From the NCBI GenBank assembly GCA_964508185.1, contig CAZDSS010000052.1, positions 1 through 18,978 on the forward strand: a stretch of DNA of 18,978 bases. The letters run 5' to 3'. The notes below the pieces were generated by a model. It saw only the letters and a program-made list of their open reading frames with translations, searched no databases and was not told where the DNA came from. Origin of the DNA: CAZDSS01 sp964508185. Lineage in GTDB: Bacteria; Pseudomonadota; Alphaproteobacteria; Sphingomonadales; Govanellaceae. Made by a program: the position numbers and the translations under genes. Positions 6,497 to 15,100 of this stretch are shown piece by piece. Within the stretch, counting starts at the first letter, position 1, and the number at the start of each line of letters is the position of its first letter.

Positions 6497-7465
6497 ATGG
6501 ATAAAGCGCCCGCCCCCCTTGATCTGGACATAACGCTTCTCCGCCGCTTCGTAGCGGTGGTGGAATGCGGCACCTTCGTCGCCGCCGCCCAGAAGCTGTG
6601 CATCACCCAGCAGGCGCTCAGCACCAGCATCGCCAAGATGGAGGAGCTGGCGGGGGTCAAGTTCCTCGACCGCAAGCGCGGCGGCCGGGTGGCGCTGACC
6701 ATCTACGGCCGCCGCCTCCTGGCCCGGGCGCATTCCCTGATCGCCCTGTCGGATCAGACCCTGGCCGAGATCAGCCAGCTTCGGGACGCGCGCGGCGGCA
6801 CCGTCACCGTCGGCATCGGCGAGACCATGACCGGGCGGCATGTGGCCGCCGCCATCAGCAGCTTCCACGAGCAGCAGCCGGACGTGCAGATCTGCCTCAT
6901 GGAAGGCTATACGGAGGACATGATCCGCCTGCTGCTGCGCGGCGAGGTGGATTTCGTCGTCGGCGGGTCGGAGCATGAGCCGGCCGACAGCAACCAGCTG
7001 CATTTCCAGCATCTCTTCGAGGTGCGCGACGTCCTGGTGGTGCGCCGGGACCATCCGGTGGCGGACATGCCGGACGTCACGCTTGACGAGCTCAGGTGCT
7101 ATCCCTGGATCGTGCCCGCGGCGCGCGGCGACGTGTTCCGGCAGATCCAGCTTGCCTATATCCGCGCCGGGCTTCAGCCGCCCGCGCGCATCATCCGGAG
7201 CGACGCCATCATCACCGGCACATGGCTGTTTCTGGATGACGATTACATCATGACGGCGTCCCCCGACCTCGTGGATGCCCTCTGCAGCCTGGACGTGGTG
7301 CGCAAGCTGCCCATCCGGGAGACCACCATCGTGCGCCACGCTTGCGTCATCACCCGGCGCGACATGCGCCTCAGCCCTCCGGCCAGCCGGCTGCTGGAGG
7401 AAATCGTCGTCCGGTCGGAGTCCACGGTCAAGCGGTGGGCGGAAGGAGAAGCCGCCCCGGCCTGA
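6497..7465 (+). CDS. LysR-family transcriptional regulator
   Basis: This 322-residue regulator has the standard LysR layout. The N-terminal winged helix-turn-helix spans about residues 11-70 (LLRRFVAVVECGTFVAAAQ, then LCITQQALSTSIAKMEE). It is followed by a linker helix and a periplasmic-binding-protein-like effector domain from about residue 100 (TVTVGIGETMTG onward). The extra residues LEEIVVRSESTVKRWAEG form a C-terminal tail. The ATG at 6497 has no clear Shine-Dalgarno. It is divergent from the methyltransferase gene and lies 45 bp ahead of the VOC gene on the same strand, so it may both start the rightward operon and control the leftward one. The inducer is unknown; a ligand imported by the downstream receptor or its breakdown product is a fair guess. 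Confidence 0.95.
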   Translation: MDKAPAPLDLDITLLRRFVAVVECGTFVAAAQKLCITQQALSTSIAKMEELAGVKFLDRKRGGRVALTIYGRRLLARAHSLIALSDQTLAEISQLRDARGGTVTVGIGETMTGRHVAAAISSFHEQQPDVQICLMEGYTEDMIRLLLRGEVDFVVGGSEHEPADSNQLHFQHLFEVRDVLVVRRDHPVADMPDVTLDELRCYPWIVPAARGDVFRQIQLAYIRAGLQPPARIIRSDAIITGTWLFLDDDYIMTASPDLVDALCSLDVVRKLPIRETTIVRHACVITRRDMRLSPPASRLLEEIVVRSESTVKRWAEGEAAPA

Positions 7466-7510
7466 CCGCATTCGCCGGAGGCCCCATGGCAGAACAAGGG
7501 AGGAAGGTCC

Positions 7511-8347
7511 ATGGCCCTCGGTCGCTTATGCGGAGCAACATTCGTCACGCCCGATCTCGCGGGAAGCGTCGCCGCCTATGGCGATTATCTTGGCTACCGG
7601 GGCGAGAGCCGCAGCGTCGTGAGCGAGGAGCTGGCGCGCGCCTGGCAGGCGCCGGGGATCGCCGGGCGGCCCATGGCCGTGCTGCGTCCCGCGGGCGGGG
7701 AGCCAAGCTTCATCCGTCTGGTGGAGGACGAGGTGCCGGATGATTACGCGCCGCTCACCACACTCGGCTGGAACGCCGCGGAGATCATCGTCCGCGATCT
7801 CGACCGGCTGGCGGAGCGCCTTGCCGCAAGCCCCTTCCGCATCATCGGCCCGCCGGAGACGCTCGATATCGACTTCACCGACAAGATCCGCGCCATGCAG
7901 GTGGTGGGGCCGGGGCGGGAGGTCCTTTATCTCACCGAGGTGAGCGGCGAGGTGCCGGGCTTCGACCTGCCGCAACCCGTGGATGCGGTGGGACAGATCT
8001 TCGTCGCCGTGCTCGCCGGACGCTCGCAGGAAGCCCTGGCGCGGGAAATGACCCAGGCCTTCGGCATCATCCCGGGCCCAGGGTTCGATGCCGGCATTCC
8101 CATCCTGTCCCGGGCCTTCGGGCTGCCGGAAGATACCCGATACGATCTGTCCGCCGTCATGCTGCCGGGCAAGAGCCTCATCGAGCTCGACGCCTACCCC
8201 GAAGGCGTGCGGGCCCGGCCGCTCAGCCGCGGCGGCCTGCCCGCGGGCATGGCGATCGCCAGCTTCGCCGCGGCGGATCATCTGGATTTCCGCAACGCGC
8301 GCGTCGTCCGCACGGCGGATGGCGCGCTTTTCGAACTGCTGCAGTGA
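7511..8347 (+). CDS. Two-domain VOC (glyoxalase/bleomycin resistance/dioxygenase-fold) protein
   Basis: This 278-residue cytoplasmic protein begins LGRLCGATFVTPDLAGSVAAYGDYLGY, the typical opening strand and helix of a VOC module (about residues 3-30). A second VOC-like half starts near VDAVGQIFVAVLAGRSQEALAREM (about residue 157) and ends ADGALFELLQ. This internal pseudo-duplication is the usual VOC arrangement. Members use divalent metals for isomerase, epimerase or ring-cleaving dioxygenase chemistry, but some have lost metal binding. A complete His/His/Glu metal triad could not be assigned here; Glu275 near the end (LFELLQ) occupies a typical ligand position. GGAGGAAGG just before the ATG fixes the start. 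It lies between the LysR and receptor genes, probably in one operon. Confidence 0.85.
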   Translation: MALGRLCGATFVTPDLAGSVAAYGDYLGYRGESRSVVSEELARAWQAPGIAGRPMAVLRPAGGEPSFIRLVEDEVPDDYAPLTTLGWNAAEIIVRDLDRLAERLAASPFRIIGPPETLDIDFTDKIRAMQVVGPGREVLYLTEVSGEVPGFDLPQPVDAVGQIFVAVLAGRSQEALAREMTQAFGIIPGPGFDAGIPILSRAFGLPEDTRYDLSAVMLPGKSLIELDAYPEGVRARPLSRGGLPAGMAIASFAAADHLDFRNARVVRTADGALFELLQ

Positions 8348-8357
8348 GGTTCGACCA

Positions 8358-8374
8358 CGCCGGCGGACCCGGCG
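8358..8374 (+). other. Short GC hairpin in the VOC-receptor gap
   Basis: CGCCGG-CGGAC-CCGGCG forms a perfect 6-bp stem with a 5-base loop, 10 bases after the VOC stop codon and 46 bases before the receptor start. There is no U-tract. It may stabilise the upstream transcript or modulate receptor expression, but the GC-rich background makes chance plausible. Confidence 0.25.
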
Positions 8375-8420
8375 GCGGCAGGAGGCTGCAACGACATCAA
8401 CAAGTTCAAGGGAGAGGCAA

Positions 8421-10619
8421 ATGTTGAAGAAATACGGTTTCCAGGGAGCGGCCACGCTCGCCATCCTGACCGCTGCGGGATCCGCAGCCTGGGCCCAGAC
8501 CGAGCAGCGCATCAGCGGGCTCGAGGAGATCGTGGTCACCGCCGAGCGGCGCGAGGGCAATCTGCAGACGGTCCCCATCGCGGTGAGCGCGCTCACCCCC
8601 TCCACCCTGGAGAACATCCAGATCGGCTCCAGCCAGGACCTGCAGAAGATCATCCCCGGCCTTCGCATGGTGGACGGCATCGCGACGCCCACCAACTTCA
8701 CCATCGCGCTGCGCGGATCGATCCAGCAGGATTCCTCCGTGATCGTCGTGGAATCCCCGGTCGGGATCTATGTGGACGACGTCTATATCCCGCGCCTCAA
8801 CGGCGCCAATTCCCAGCTTCTCGACATCGAGCGGGTCGAAGTGCTGCGCGGGCCGCAGGGCACGCTCTATGGCCGCAACACGCTCTCCGGCGCGCTCAAG
8901 TTCGTGACCCGCACGCCGGGGGAAGAAAGCTGGCTGCAGCTTCGCGCCGGTTACGGCTCCTATAACCGGGTCGAGGTGGGGGGCAGCGTCGGCGGCAAGA
9001 TCGCGGACGACGTCTATGCCTCCATCTCCGGCCTGTTCAACGATTTCGACGGCTATTACGAGAACGTGGCGACGGGCGAGGACTTCGGCGAGGAACGCAA
9101 CGCCGCCGTCCGCGGCAAGCTGCGCTTCACCCCCGGCGAATGGGACATCGCGGCGTCCTTCAGCTATGCCCGCTCGACCCATGACGGGCAGGTGCTGGTG
9201 CCGGGCCTCGTGCCCGCCGCGGGCCAGTTCACCTCCGACGACGTGGCGCCGCTTCTCGGCGCCGACAATCCCTATCGCGTCTCCATCCCGACCATGCCGC
9301 GCTCGGGCATCGTGACCGACGAGCCCTACGGCAAGACGACCCAGATGATCGCGACCCTGTCCGTCAGCCGCGATCTCGGCTTCGCGACGGCGCGCTCCAT
9401 CTCGGGCTGGGTGCAGACCAAGGACTTCTTCAGCAACGATCTTTCGGGCCGCGGCGCGTTCCCGCTCGCGAGCGACATGAAGTCCGACGCCTTCAGCGAG
9501 GAGCTGCAGCTTATCGGCACGGCGCTCGACGACCGGCTCGACTGGATGTTCGGCGTCTATTACTTCCACGAGAAGGCGGACCAGGAGCTGCAGCTCGTCA
9601 CCCTGATGCCCACGGCCATCAAGACCGACAGCATCGCGGCCTTCGGTCAGGCGACCTACGATCTCACCAGTGATCTGTCCTTCACCGCGGGCCTGCGCTG
9701 GACCCAGGACAAGAAGCGCTTCACGGGCGGCATCCGCGGCGTCGATTTTCCGTTCCCGGACGTGGACTTCACGTCGCGCGACACCTACCGCGCCTGGACG
9801 CCCAAATTCTCGCTGAACTATGACGTGCCGGTGGACGGCATCTCCGGCCTCGACAGCCTGTTCGGCTACATTTCGGCGTCGCGCGGCTTCAAGTCGGGGG
9901 GCTACAACGGCATTCCCGTGGTGTCCCCCGGCGTGCTCGAGACGGTCTACCGGCCGGAGACCAACTGGACCTATGAGGCGGGCCTCAAGACCGAATTCCT
10001 CGACCGCCGCATGCGCCTCAATGCGGCCTATTTCATCAACCGCATTTCGGACCTCACGGCGAACGCCACGGTGGACGTGGGCGGCACGCCCGTGTTCCCG
10101 GTGACCAATGTGGGGGATGCGACGATCAAGGGCCTTGAGCTCGAATTCGCGGCGGTGCCGCTTGCGGGCCTCAATCTCTTCGCCAACGCCACCTTCCAGA
10201 CCGGCAAGTACCGCAACCTCATCGAGGGCAGCACGCCGGCGCTCGCCGAAATCGCCTTCGGCAAGGCGGAGATTCCGCAGCTTCCCGACTACAGCTTCAC
10301 CGTCGGGTTCGATTACAGCCACGACCTCACCCTCGGCAACACGGCGGCGGTGTTCAAGATCGGCGGCGACTGGTATCGCGCCGACGACCATTCGGTGCTG
10401 GTCAACAACGACTTCCGGGTGACCGCCTACAGCCGCCTCAACGGCTTCGTCGCCATGGAGATCGACGAGCGCTACGAGCTGCGTCTTGCGGGCAGCAATC
10501 TCGCCGACAAGAAGAAGTTCATCTCCGGCTCGCGCGACACCGACCTGGAGCCGGGGCGGGGCGGCTACATCCTGCTGCCGCCGCGGGAGATCATGCTGAG
10601 CTTCAGCTACCGCATGTGA
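8421..10619 (+). CDS. TonB-dependent outer-membrane receptor
   Basis: This 732-residue receptor imports a ligand across the outer membrane using energy from TonB-ExbB-ExbD. A signal peptide occupies residues 1-25 (LKKYGFQGAATLAILTAAGS, then AAWA|Q). The TonB box region follows as EEIVVTAERREGNLQTVP. The plug domain runs to about residue 160, with VPIAVSALT, IALRGS, VGIYVDDVYIPR and VEVLRGPQGTLYGRNTLSGA. A 22-strand-type barrel completes the protein, ending MLSFSYRM. GGGAGAGG four bases upstream supports the ATG at 8421; the frame extends further upstream but only as VOC-gene shadow. It lacks an obvious N-terminal signalling domain of the FecA type. The substrate is not evident; the neighbouring catabolic-type enzymes argue for an organic ligand rather than a siderophore. 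Confidence 0.95.
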   Translation: MLKKYGFQGAATLAILTAAGSAAWAQTEQRISGLEEIVVTAERREGNLQTVPIAVSALTPSTLENIQIGSSQDLQKIIPGLRMVDGIATPTNFTIALRGSIQQDSSVIVVESPVGIYVDDVYIPRLNGANSQLLDIERVEVLRGPQGTLYGRNTLSGALKFVTRTPGEESWLQLRAGYGSYNRVEVGGSVGGKIADDVYASISGLFNDFDGYYENVATGEDFGEERNAAVRGKLRFTPGEWDIAASFSYARSTHDGQVLVPGLVPAAGQFTSDDVAPLLGADNPYRVSIPTMPRSGIVTDEPYGKTTQMIATLSVSRDLGFATARSISGWVQTKDFFSNDLSGRGAFPLASDMKSDAFSEELQLIGTALDDRLDWMFGVYYFHEKADQELQLVTLMPTAIKTDSIAAFGQATYDLTSDLSFTAGLRWTQDKKRFTGGIRGVDFPFPDVDFTSRDTYRAWTPKFSLNYDVPVDGISGLDSLFGYISASRGFKSGGYNGIPVVSPGVLETVYRPETNWTYEAGLKTEFLDRRMRLNAAYFINRISDLTANATVDVGGTPVFPVTNVGDATIKGLELEFAAVPLAGLNLFANATFQTGKYRNLIEGSTPALAEIAFGKAEIPQLPDYSFTVGFDYSHDLTLGNTAAVFKIGGDWYRADDHSVLVNNDFRVTAYSRLNGFVAMEIDERYELRLAGSNLADKKKFISGSRDTDLEPGRGGYILLPPREIMLSFSYRM

Positions 10620-10647
10620 TGCCGAGAAAGCAGAGAGGAGCTGAGCC

Positions 10648-12087
10648 ATGGAACAGCTGGACCTCGTGATCCTCGGCGCCGGGGCGGCGGGCATGCCCGC
10701 CGCCGCTTTCGCGGCGTCCGGCGGACGGCGGGTGACGCTTGTGGAGGTCGCCGACCGCATCGGCGGCAGCCTGCATCTTTCAAGCGGCCAGATGAGCGCG
10801 GCCGGAACGCGCCTTCAGGCGGCGAAGAAAATCGTGGATTCGCCCGACCGCCATTTCGACGACATCATGCGCATCAGCGGCGGCACGGCGAATGCCGAGC
10901 TCGTGCGCCTCGCCGTGGACAATGCGGCGGACACGCTCCACTGGTTGCTCGACAACGGGCTCGAAATCCTGCCCGATCACCCGATCATCCATTACGGGCA
11001 CGAGCCCTACAGCGTTCCCCGCACCTACTGGGGGCCGGAGGAAGGGCGCTCCGTCCTCAAGGTGCTGGCACCCCAGGTGGAGAAGGCCGTATCCGACGGC
11101 CGCATCGATCTCAGGCTTGGGACGCGCCTTCAGGGCATCCGGCGGGACAATGGATCGGGGCTCGTCCTGACCTTCGACTCCGACAAGGGCCGCTATGAGG
11201 TCGCGGCGCGGGACGTCATCATCGCGACCGGCGGCTTCTCCGCCAATCCGGAGCTGTTCCGCGAGCTGGTGGAAAAGCCGCTCTATGGCGGCGGCTGGGA
11301 CTACAACAGGGGCGACGGGCTGGTGGCGGCGGTCAAGGCCGGCGGCACCATCGCCAACCGCGACCATTTCCTGCCGACCTTCGCAGGCGTCCGCGATCCC
11401 GACGCCCATGGCGGCGTCACCTTCGCGACCCAGACCTATCCCCAGTTCCGCGAGCCGTGGGAGCTTTATGTGGACGGCCGCGGCGCCCGCTTCGTGCGGG
11501 AGGACGACCCGAGCGTCGACCGCCGCGAGCGCGCCCTGCGCGAACTTCCCGGCATGCGCTTCTGGGCGTTGTTCGACGACCGCATCCGGCGGGAGGCCCC
11601 GTCCTTCTTCCTCGGCGCGGAGTGGGACACGGTCGCGCGCCGCTTCAACAAGCTTCCCGCCTATCGCTGCGCCACCAGCGTCAGTGAACTGGCCGCGCGG
11701 ATCGGCGCCGATGAAGCAACGCTTGCCGCGACGATCAGGGCCTACAATGACGCGATCGTCGGTAATGCCCCCGATCCCATGGGACGTCAGCATCGTCCGC
11801 TGCCCATCGCCGAGCCGCCCTTCTATGCGGTGGAGCATGTGGGCTGGAGCATCGTCAGCTTCCCGGGCCTCGGCGTGAACGGCAAGCTGCAGGTGGTGGA
11901 CGGCGACGGGCGGCAGATCCCCGGCCTTTATGCGGCGGGGGAGGTGCTGGGCCTCGGGGCCACGTCGGGCAATGCCTTCTGCGGCGGCATGGGGGTGACG
12001 CCCGCCATGACCTTCGGGCGGCTCCTCGGCACGCGGCTCGGGCAGGCCAGCGCCGCAACCGCTGCGGCGCATCCCGTCCACGGCTGA
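10648..12087 (+). CDS. FAD-dependent oxidoreductase, fumarate reductase/3-ketosteroid dehydrogenase-like
   Basis: This 479-residue flavoprotein belongs to the FAD_binding_2 family. The N-terminal dinucleotide fold reads LVILGAGAAGMPAAAFAASG, with the ribose-binding Glu in VTLVE. Further FAD-domain signatures are VIIATGGFSANPELF (about residues 189-203) and a C-terminal GLYAAGEVLGLGATSGNAF followed by GVTPAMTFGRLLG. Family enzymes dehydrogenate or reduce carbon-carbon bonds in dicarboxylates, ketosteroids, flavinylated acids and similar compounds, so the substrate cannot be fixed. No covalent heme or FMN-binding domain is fused and no signal peptide is present, so it is cytoplasmic. GAGGAG lies before the ATG. 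It starts 28 bp after the receptor stop and probably ends the rightward operon at the hairpin 12105-12141. Confidence 0.92.
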   Translation: MEQLDLVILGAGAAGMPAAAFAASGGRRVTLVEVADRIGGSLHLSSGQMSAAGTRLQAAKKIVDSPDRHFDDIMRISGGTANAELVRLAVDNAADTLHWLLDNGLEILPDHPIIHYGHEPYSVPRTYWGPEEGRSVLKVLAPQVEKAVSDGRIDLRLGTRLQGIRRDNGSGLVLTFDSDKGRYEVAARDVIIATGGFSANPELFRELVEKPLYGGGWDYNRGDGLVAAVKAGGTIANRDHFLPTFAGVRDPDAHGGVTFATQTYPQFREPWELYVDGRGARFVREDDPSVDRRERALRELPGMRFWALFDDRIRREAPSFFLGAEWDTVARRFNKLPAYRCATSVSELAARIGADEATLAATIRAYNDAIVGNAPDPMGRQHRPLPIAEPPFYAVEHVGWSIVSFPGLGVNGKLQVVDGDGRQIPGLYAAGEVLGLGATSGNAFCGGMGVTPAMTFGRLLGTRLGQASAATAAAHPVHG

Positions 12088-12104
12088 CCCATCACGGATA
12101 CAGG

Positions 12105-12141
12105 AAAGCCGTCCGCTTCCCCGATGGAGGCGGACGGCTTT
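12105..12141. terminator. Strong bidirectional hairpin between the flavoprotein and autotransporter genes
   Basis: AAAGCCGTCCGC (12105-12116) pairs perfectly with GCGGACGGCTTT (12130-12141). Four more inner pairs (one G-U) leave a 5-base loop. It lies in the 70-bp gap between converging genes, with A and T runs on the two outer sides, so it should work in both directions. The flanking T run is short (three bases). Confidence 0.8.
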
Positions 12142-12157
12142 GGACTCTGCGCAGGTC

Positions 12158-15100
12158 TCAGAAACCGAAGCCGAGACCCACATTGACGGCGTGGGCATGG
12201 CCGCCGCCGAATTCGCCCTGATACGCGCCGTGGAGGCGGGTATTGGGGGCGAGCTTGAAGACCGCGCCGAGGCCGAGGGTCGCCTGGGTGTCAGAACGTT
12301 CGGCGCCGATCACCGTGAAGGTCGCGGACTGGCCGATGAAGGCCGCGGCGGCGTCGCTCACTTCGCCCGACAGCTGATGCCGGACGCCGATTTCGAGCCA
12401 GGGCTCCACCATCGCTTCGCCGTCGCGCGCGAAGCGCAGGCGGGCGTCGGTGAAGGTCGCCTTGGTGCGGTCCGCCGCCACCGCGAGATCGAAGGCGGCG
12501 CTGCCTGCTTCCGTCGCAGCGCCCCGCCGCGTGGAGACATGGGTGATGCCCACCTGCGGCGTCGCCTGCCAGCCGCCGCCGAGCGCGACACGGTAGTCGA
12601 CGGCCGCATCCAGCACCAGGCTGCGCAGGCGATAATCGCCGCTCGCAACCGCCGCGCCGCCGGGAACGACGCGGCGGGTGCGCGCCTCGCTCCAGTCATG
12701 GGCCAGGGTGGCGCTGAGGCCGAAGCCGCCGGCGTTCACGCGGCCCGTGACCCCGGCCACCGCGCCGTCCGCATCCGTCCGGGCGTCCAGCGCGCGGATG
12801 GTCTGGCGGCTGTCCACATAGCCCGCGAACGCCCCGATCATGCCGTTGTCGAACGCGAGGCCGAGTCCGCCCAGCATGCCGTAGCTGTGGCTCTTGGCGC
12901 GTGACGTGCCCTGGCCCCCGTCGGCCTTGAGCTTCAGCCAGTCGCCGATCGCCTCGGCGAAGACGAAGACGCCGTTCGATCCCGGCCGCGCGTCGTTGAT
13001 GCCCGAGCGGGCGGCGCGGGCGAGGGTCAGGCCCTGCTCGACGCCGAGCTGGGCGGCGCTCGCATAGGCTTCGCCGGTGATGCGCAGGAACGCCGCCTCG
13101 TTGGCCGCGCCGTTCGTCATCAGGTTGGGGAAGGCCGCAAGAAGGGCAGCGCCTGCGCTGCCGCCCACCAGCAGATCGTTCACATATTCGATCCCCGCCG
13201 CGGCCTGGGGCGCGGCGCCTTCGGGCGTCACGAACACGCCGAGGAGCTGCAGCGCCGTATTGCCCGCATTCTTGCGCACCACGCCGACGATTCCGGGGTC
13301 GAGATTGACGGTGGTGAAGTCGCCCGCGATGGTGCCGCCGCCATTGACCAGGATCAGGTCGCGGGAGTCGCCGGGCGTCAGGCTGCCGGTGAGATGGAGG
13401 GTGGTGTCGTCGCCGATGCTGACCGAGCCGCCCTCGACGATGATGAGGTCGCTCTGGCCTTCGGGCACCAGTTCGAAGACGGTGACCGTGCCGTCGCCGA
13501 TCACGAGATCGCCGTGAACGGTCATGATGCCGGGCGAGGCGCCGGGGGCGAGGGTGCCGCCGGTGACCATGACGCCGCCCACGATGGTGCCGGCGCTGCC
13601 GAAGGTGCCGCCGTTCACGAGCACGTTGCCGGTGATGGTGGAGCCCGGGGTGCCGAACAGCGCGCCGCCGGTGACGTTCACGTTCTCCACCTCGATCGTG
13701 CCGGTGAGGCGGTTGACGCCCGAATTGTTCTCCAGCTCCTCGAAGTCGGTGAACTGGGAGCCATCGATGACGGTCGGCGACTCTTCCGTGCCGGTGGTGG
13801 CGAAAGCCAGGCTGTCGTGGCCGTCGCCGCCCGACGCGGTACCGGCGAAGGTGCCGCCCGCGAGGACGAAGCTGTCGTCGCCCTCGCCGAGATCCACGTC
13901 GCCCGCGATGGTGCCGCCGTTCACCAGCACGTCGCTGCCGCTGCCGCCGGTGATGGGGCCAGTGATGGTGCCGTTGTTCTCCAGATTGTTGCCGCCGTTG
14001 CCGAAGACGACCGCGCCGTTGAGCACCGCCCCCGCGCCGTTGACGATGCTGTTCGCGCCGTCGCCCGTCACCAGATTGCCGGTGATGGAGCCGTCATTGA
14101 CGAAGCTGTTGTCGCCGCCGCCGAGATTCACATGGCCGTGAATTCGGCCGTGGTTTTCGATGGTCTGGCTTTCGGCGGAGCCCTGGATCGCGTTCTCGCC
14201 CTCGGCGACCACGATCTCGGTGTCGGCGCCGATGGAGGTATCCCCCTCGGCGACGACGGTCACGTTGGCCGTGCCGATGAGGGTGAAGTTCTCGAAGCCG
14301 GTGAAGCGGTCGCGAAACGCCTGGGTGAACAGGCCGTCGCTGCCCGTGATGTCGAAGGCGAGGCGATCGTAGCCCGCGCCGCCGTCCACGGTGCCGTTGA
14401 AGAGCGCAGCGGACGAAAGGAGCTGGACGAAATAGTCGTCGCCCGCGCCCATGTCCACATGGCCTTCATAGGCGCCGGCGTTGCGGAAGACGTCGTTGCC
14501 CTCGCGCAGGAAGACGTCGCCGGTGATCGAGCCGAGATTGTCGATCACGTCGTCGCCAGCATTGAGGTCGATGGAGCCGATGATGACGCCCGACTCCTCG
14601 TTCATCACCCAGTCCTCGCCGGGCAGGAAGGTGCCGTCCTCCGCCTCGTCCCCGCTCGTATGGATGGCGCCCGCGAGATAGCCGTTGGGCTGGCCGATGG
14701 CGGCTTCGATGAAAACCGGCGATGCCGCCGTGCTGTAGTCGGTGCCCGCGCCGCCCTTGATGACGCCGCTGTTGATGATGTGGACCGTCTGCCCGACGGC
14801 GGCGATCGCCGTCATGTGGGAGCCGTCGGTCCCGGCGAGGACCTGATAGGTGAAGCTGTCGGGGCCGGTGGGCGTGATCACGCGAAGATCCCCCGACGCC
14901 TCGATGACGGCGCCCGCCTTGTTTTCGATCAGGATGGTGCTGTTGCCGGTCGCTTCCGAATCGATCCCGAGCGCCGCCGCCTGATTGGCCTGCACCGTCC
15001 CCGTCCGGCCGATGAGCGCGCCGGGCGTCAGGGTCGCGCCGCCGGACGCCGCGATCCGGCCCTCGTTGACGACGGAGACGACGCCGTTCGCCGCCGGGCT

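Noticed and set aside
6401..7471. 356-codon minus-strand frame over the LysR gene
   Set aside because: Shadow frame with His/Ala/Asp-rich translation; it also covers the divergent promoter region.
8088..8420. N-terminal extension of the receptor frame
   Set aside because: The upstream part overlaps the VOC gene in another frame and lacks a start context. A strong ribosome site and signal peptide mark the ATG at 8421.
8406..10760. 784-codon open frame antisense to the receptor gene
   Set aside because: The composition is typical of an antisense shadow and it spans the receptor, its flanks and the next gene start. The plus-strand product has a full signal peptide, plug and barrel.
12088..12157. 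Small RNA between convergent genes
   Set aside because: The stretch is only 70 bp and is accounted for by the terminator hairpin; no separate promoter was seen.
10780..12198. 472-codon minus-strand frame over the flavoprotein gene
   Set aside because: It runs through the convergent terminator hairpin and has no family resemblance; the plus strand encodes a clear FAD protein.
13817..14551. CRISPR-like or satellite-like periodicity
   Set aside because: The 57-bp period follows codons of protein repeats. DNA copies differ at many positions and there are no identical repeats separated by unique spacers.
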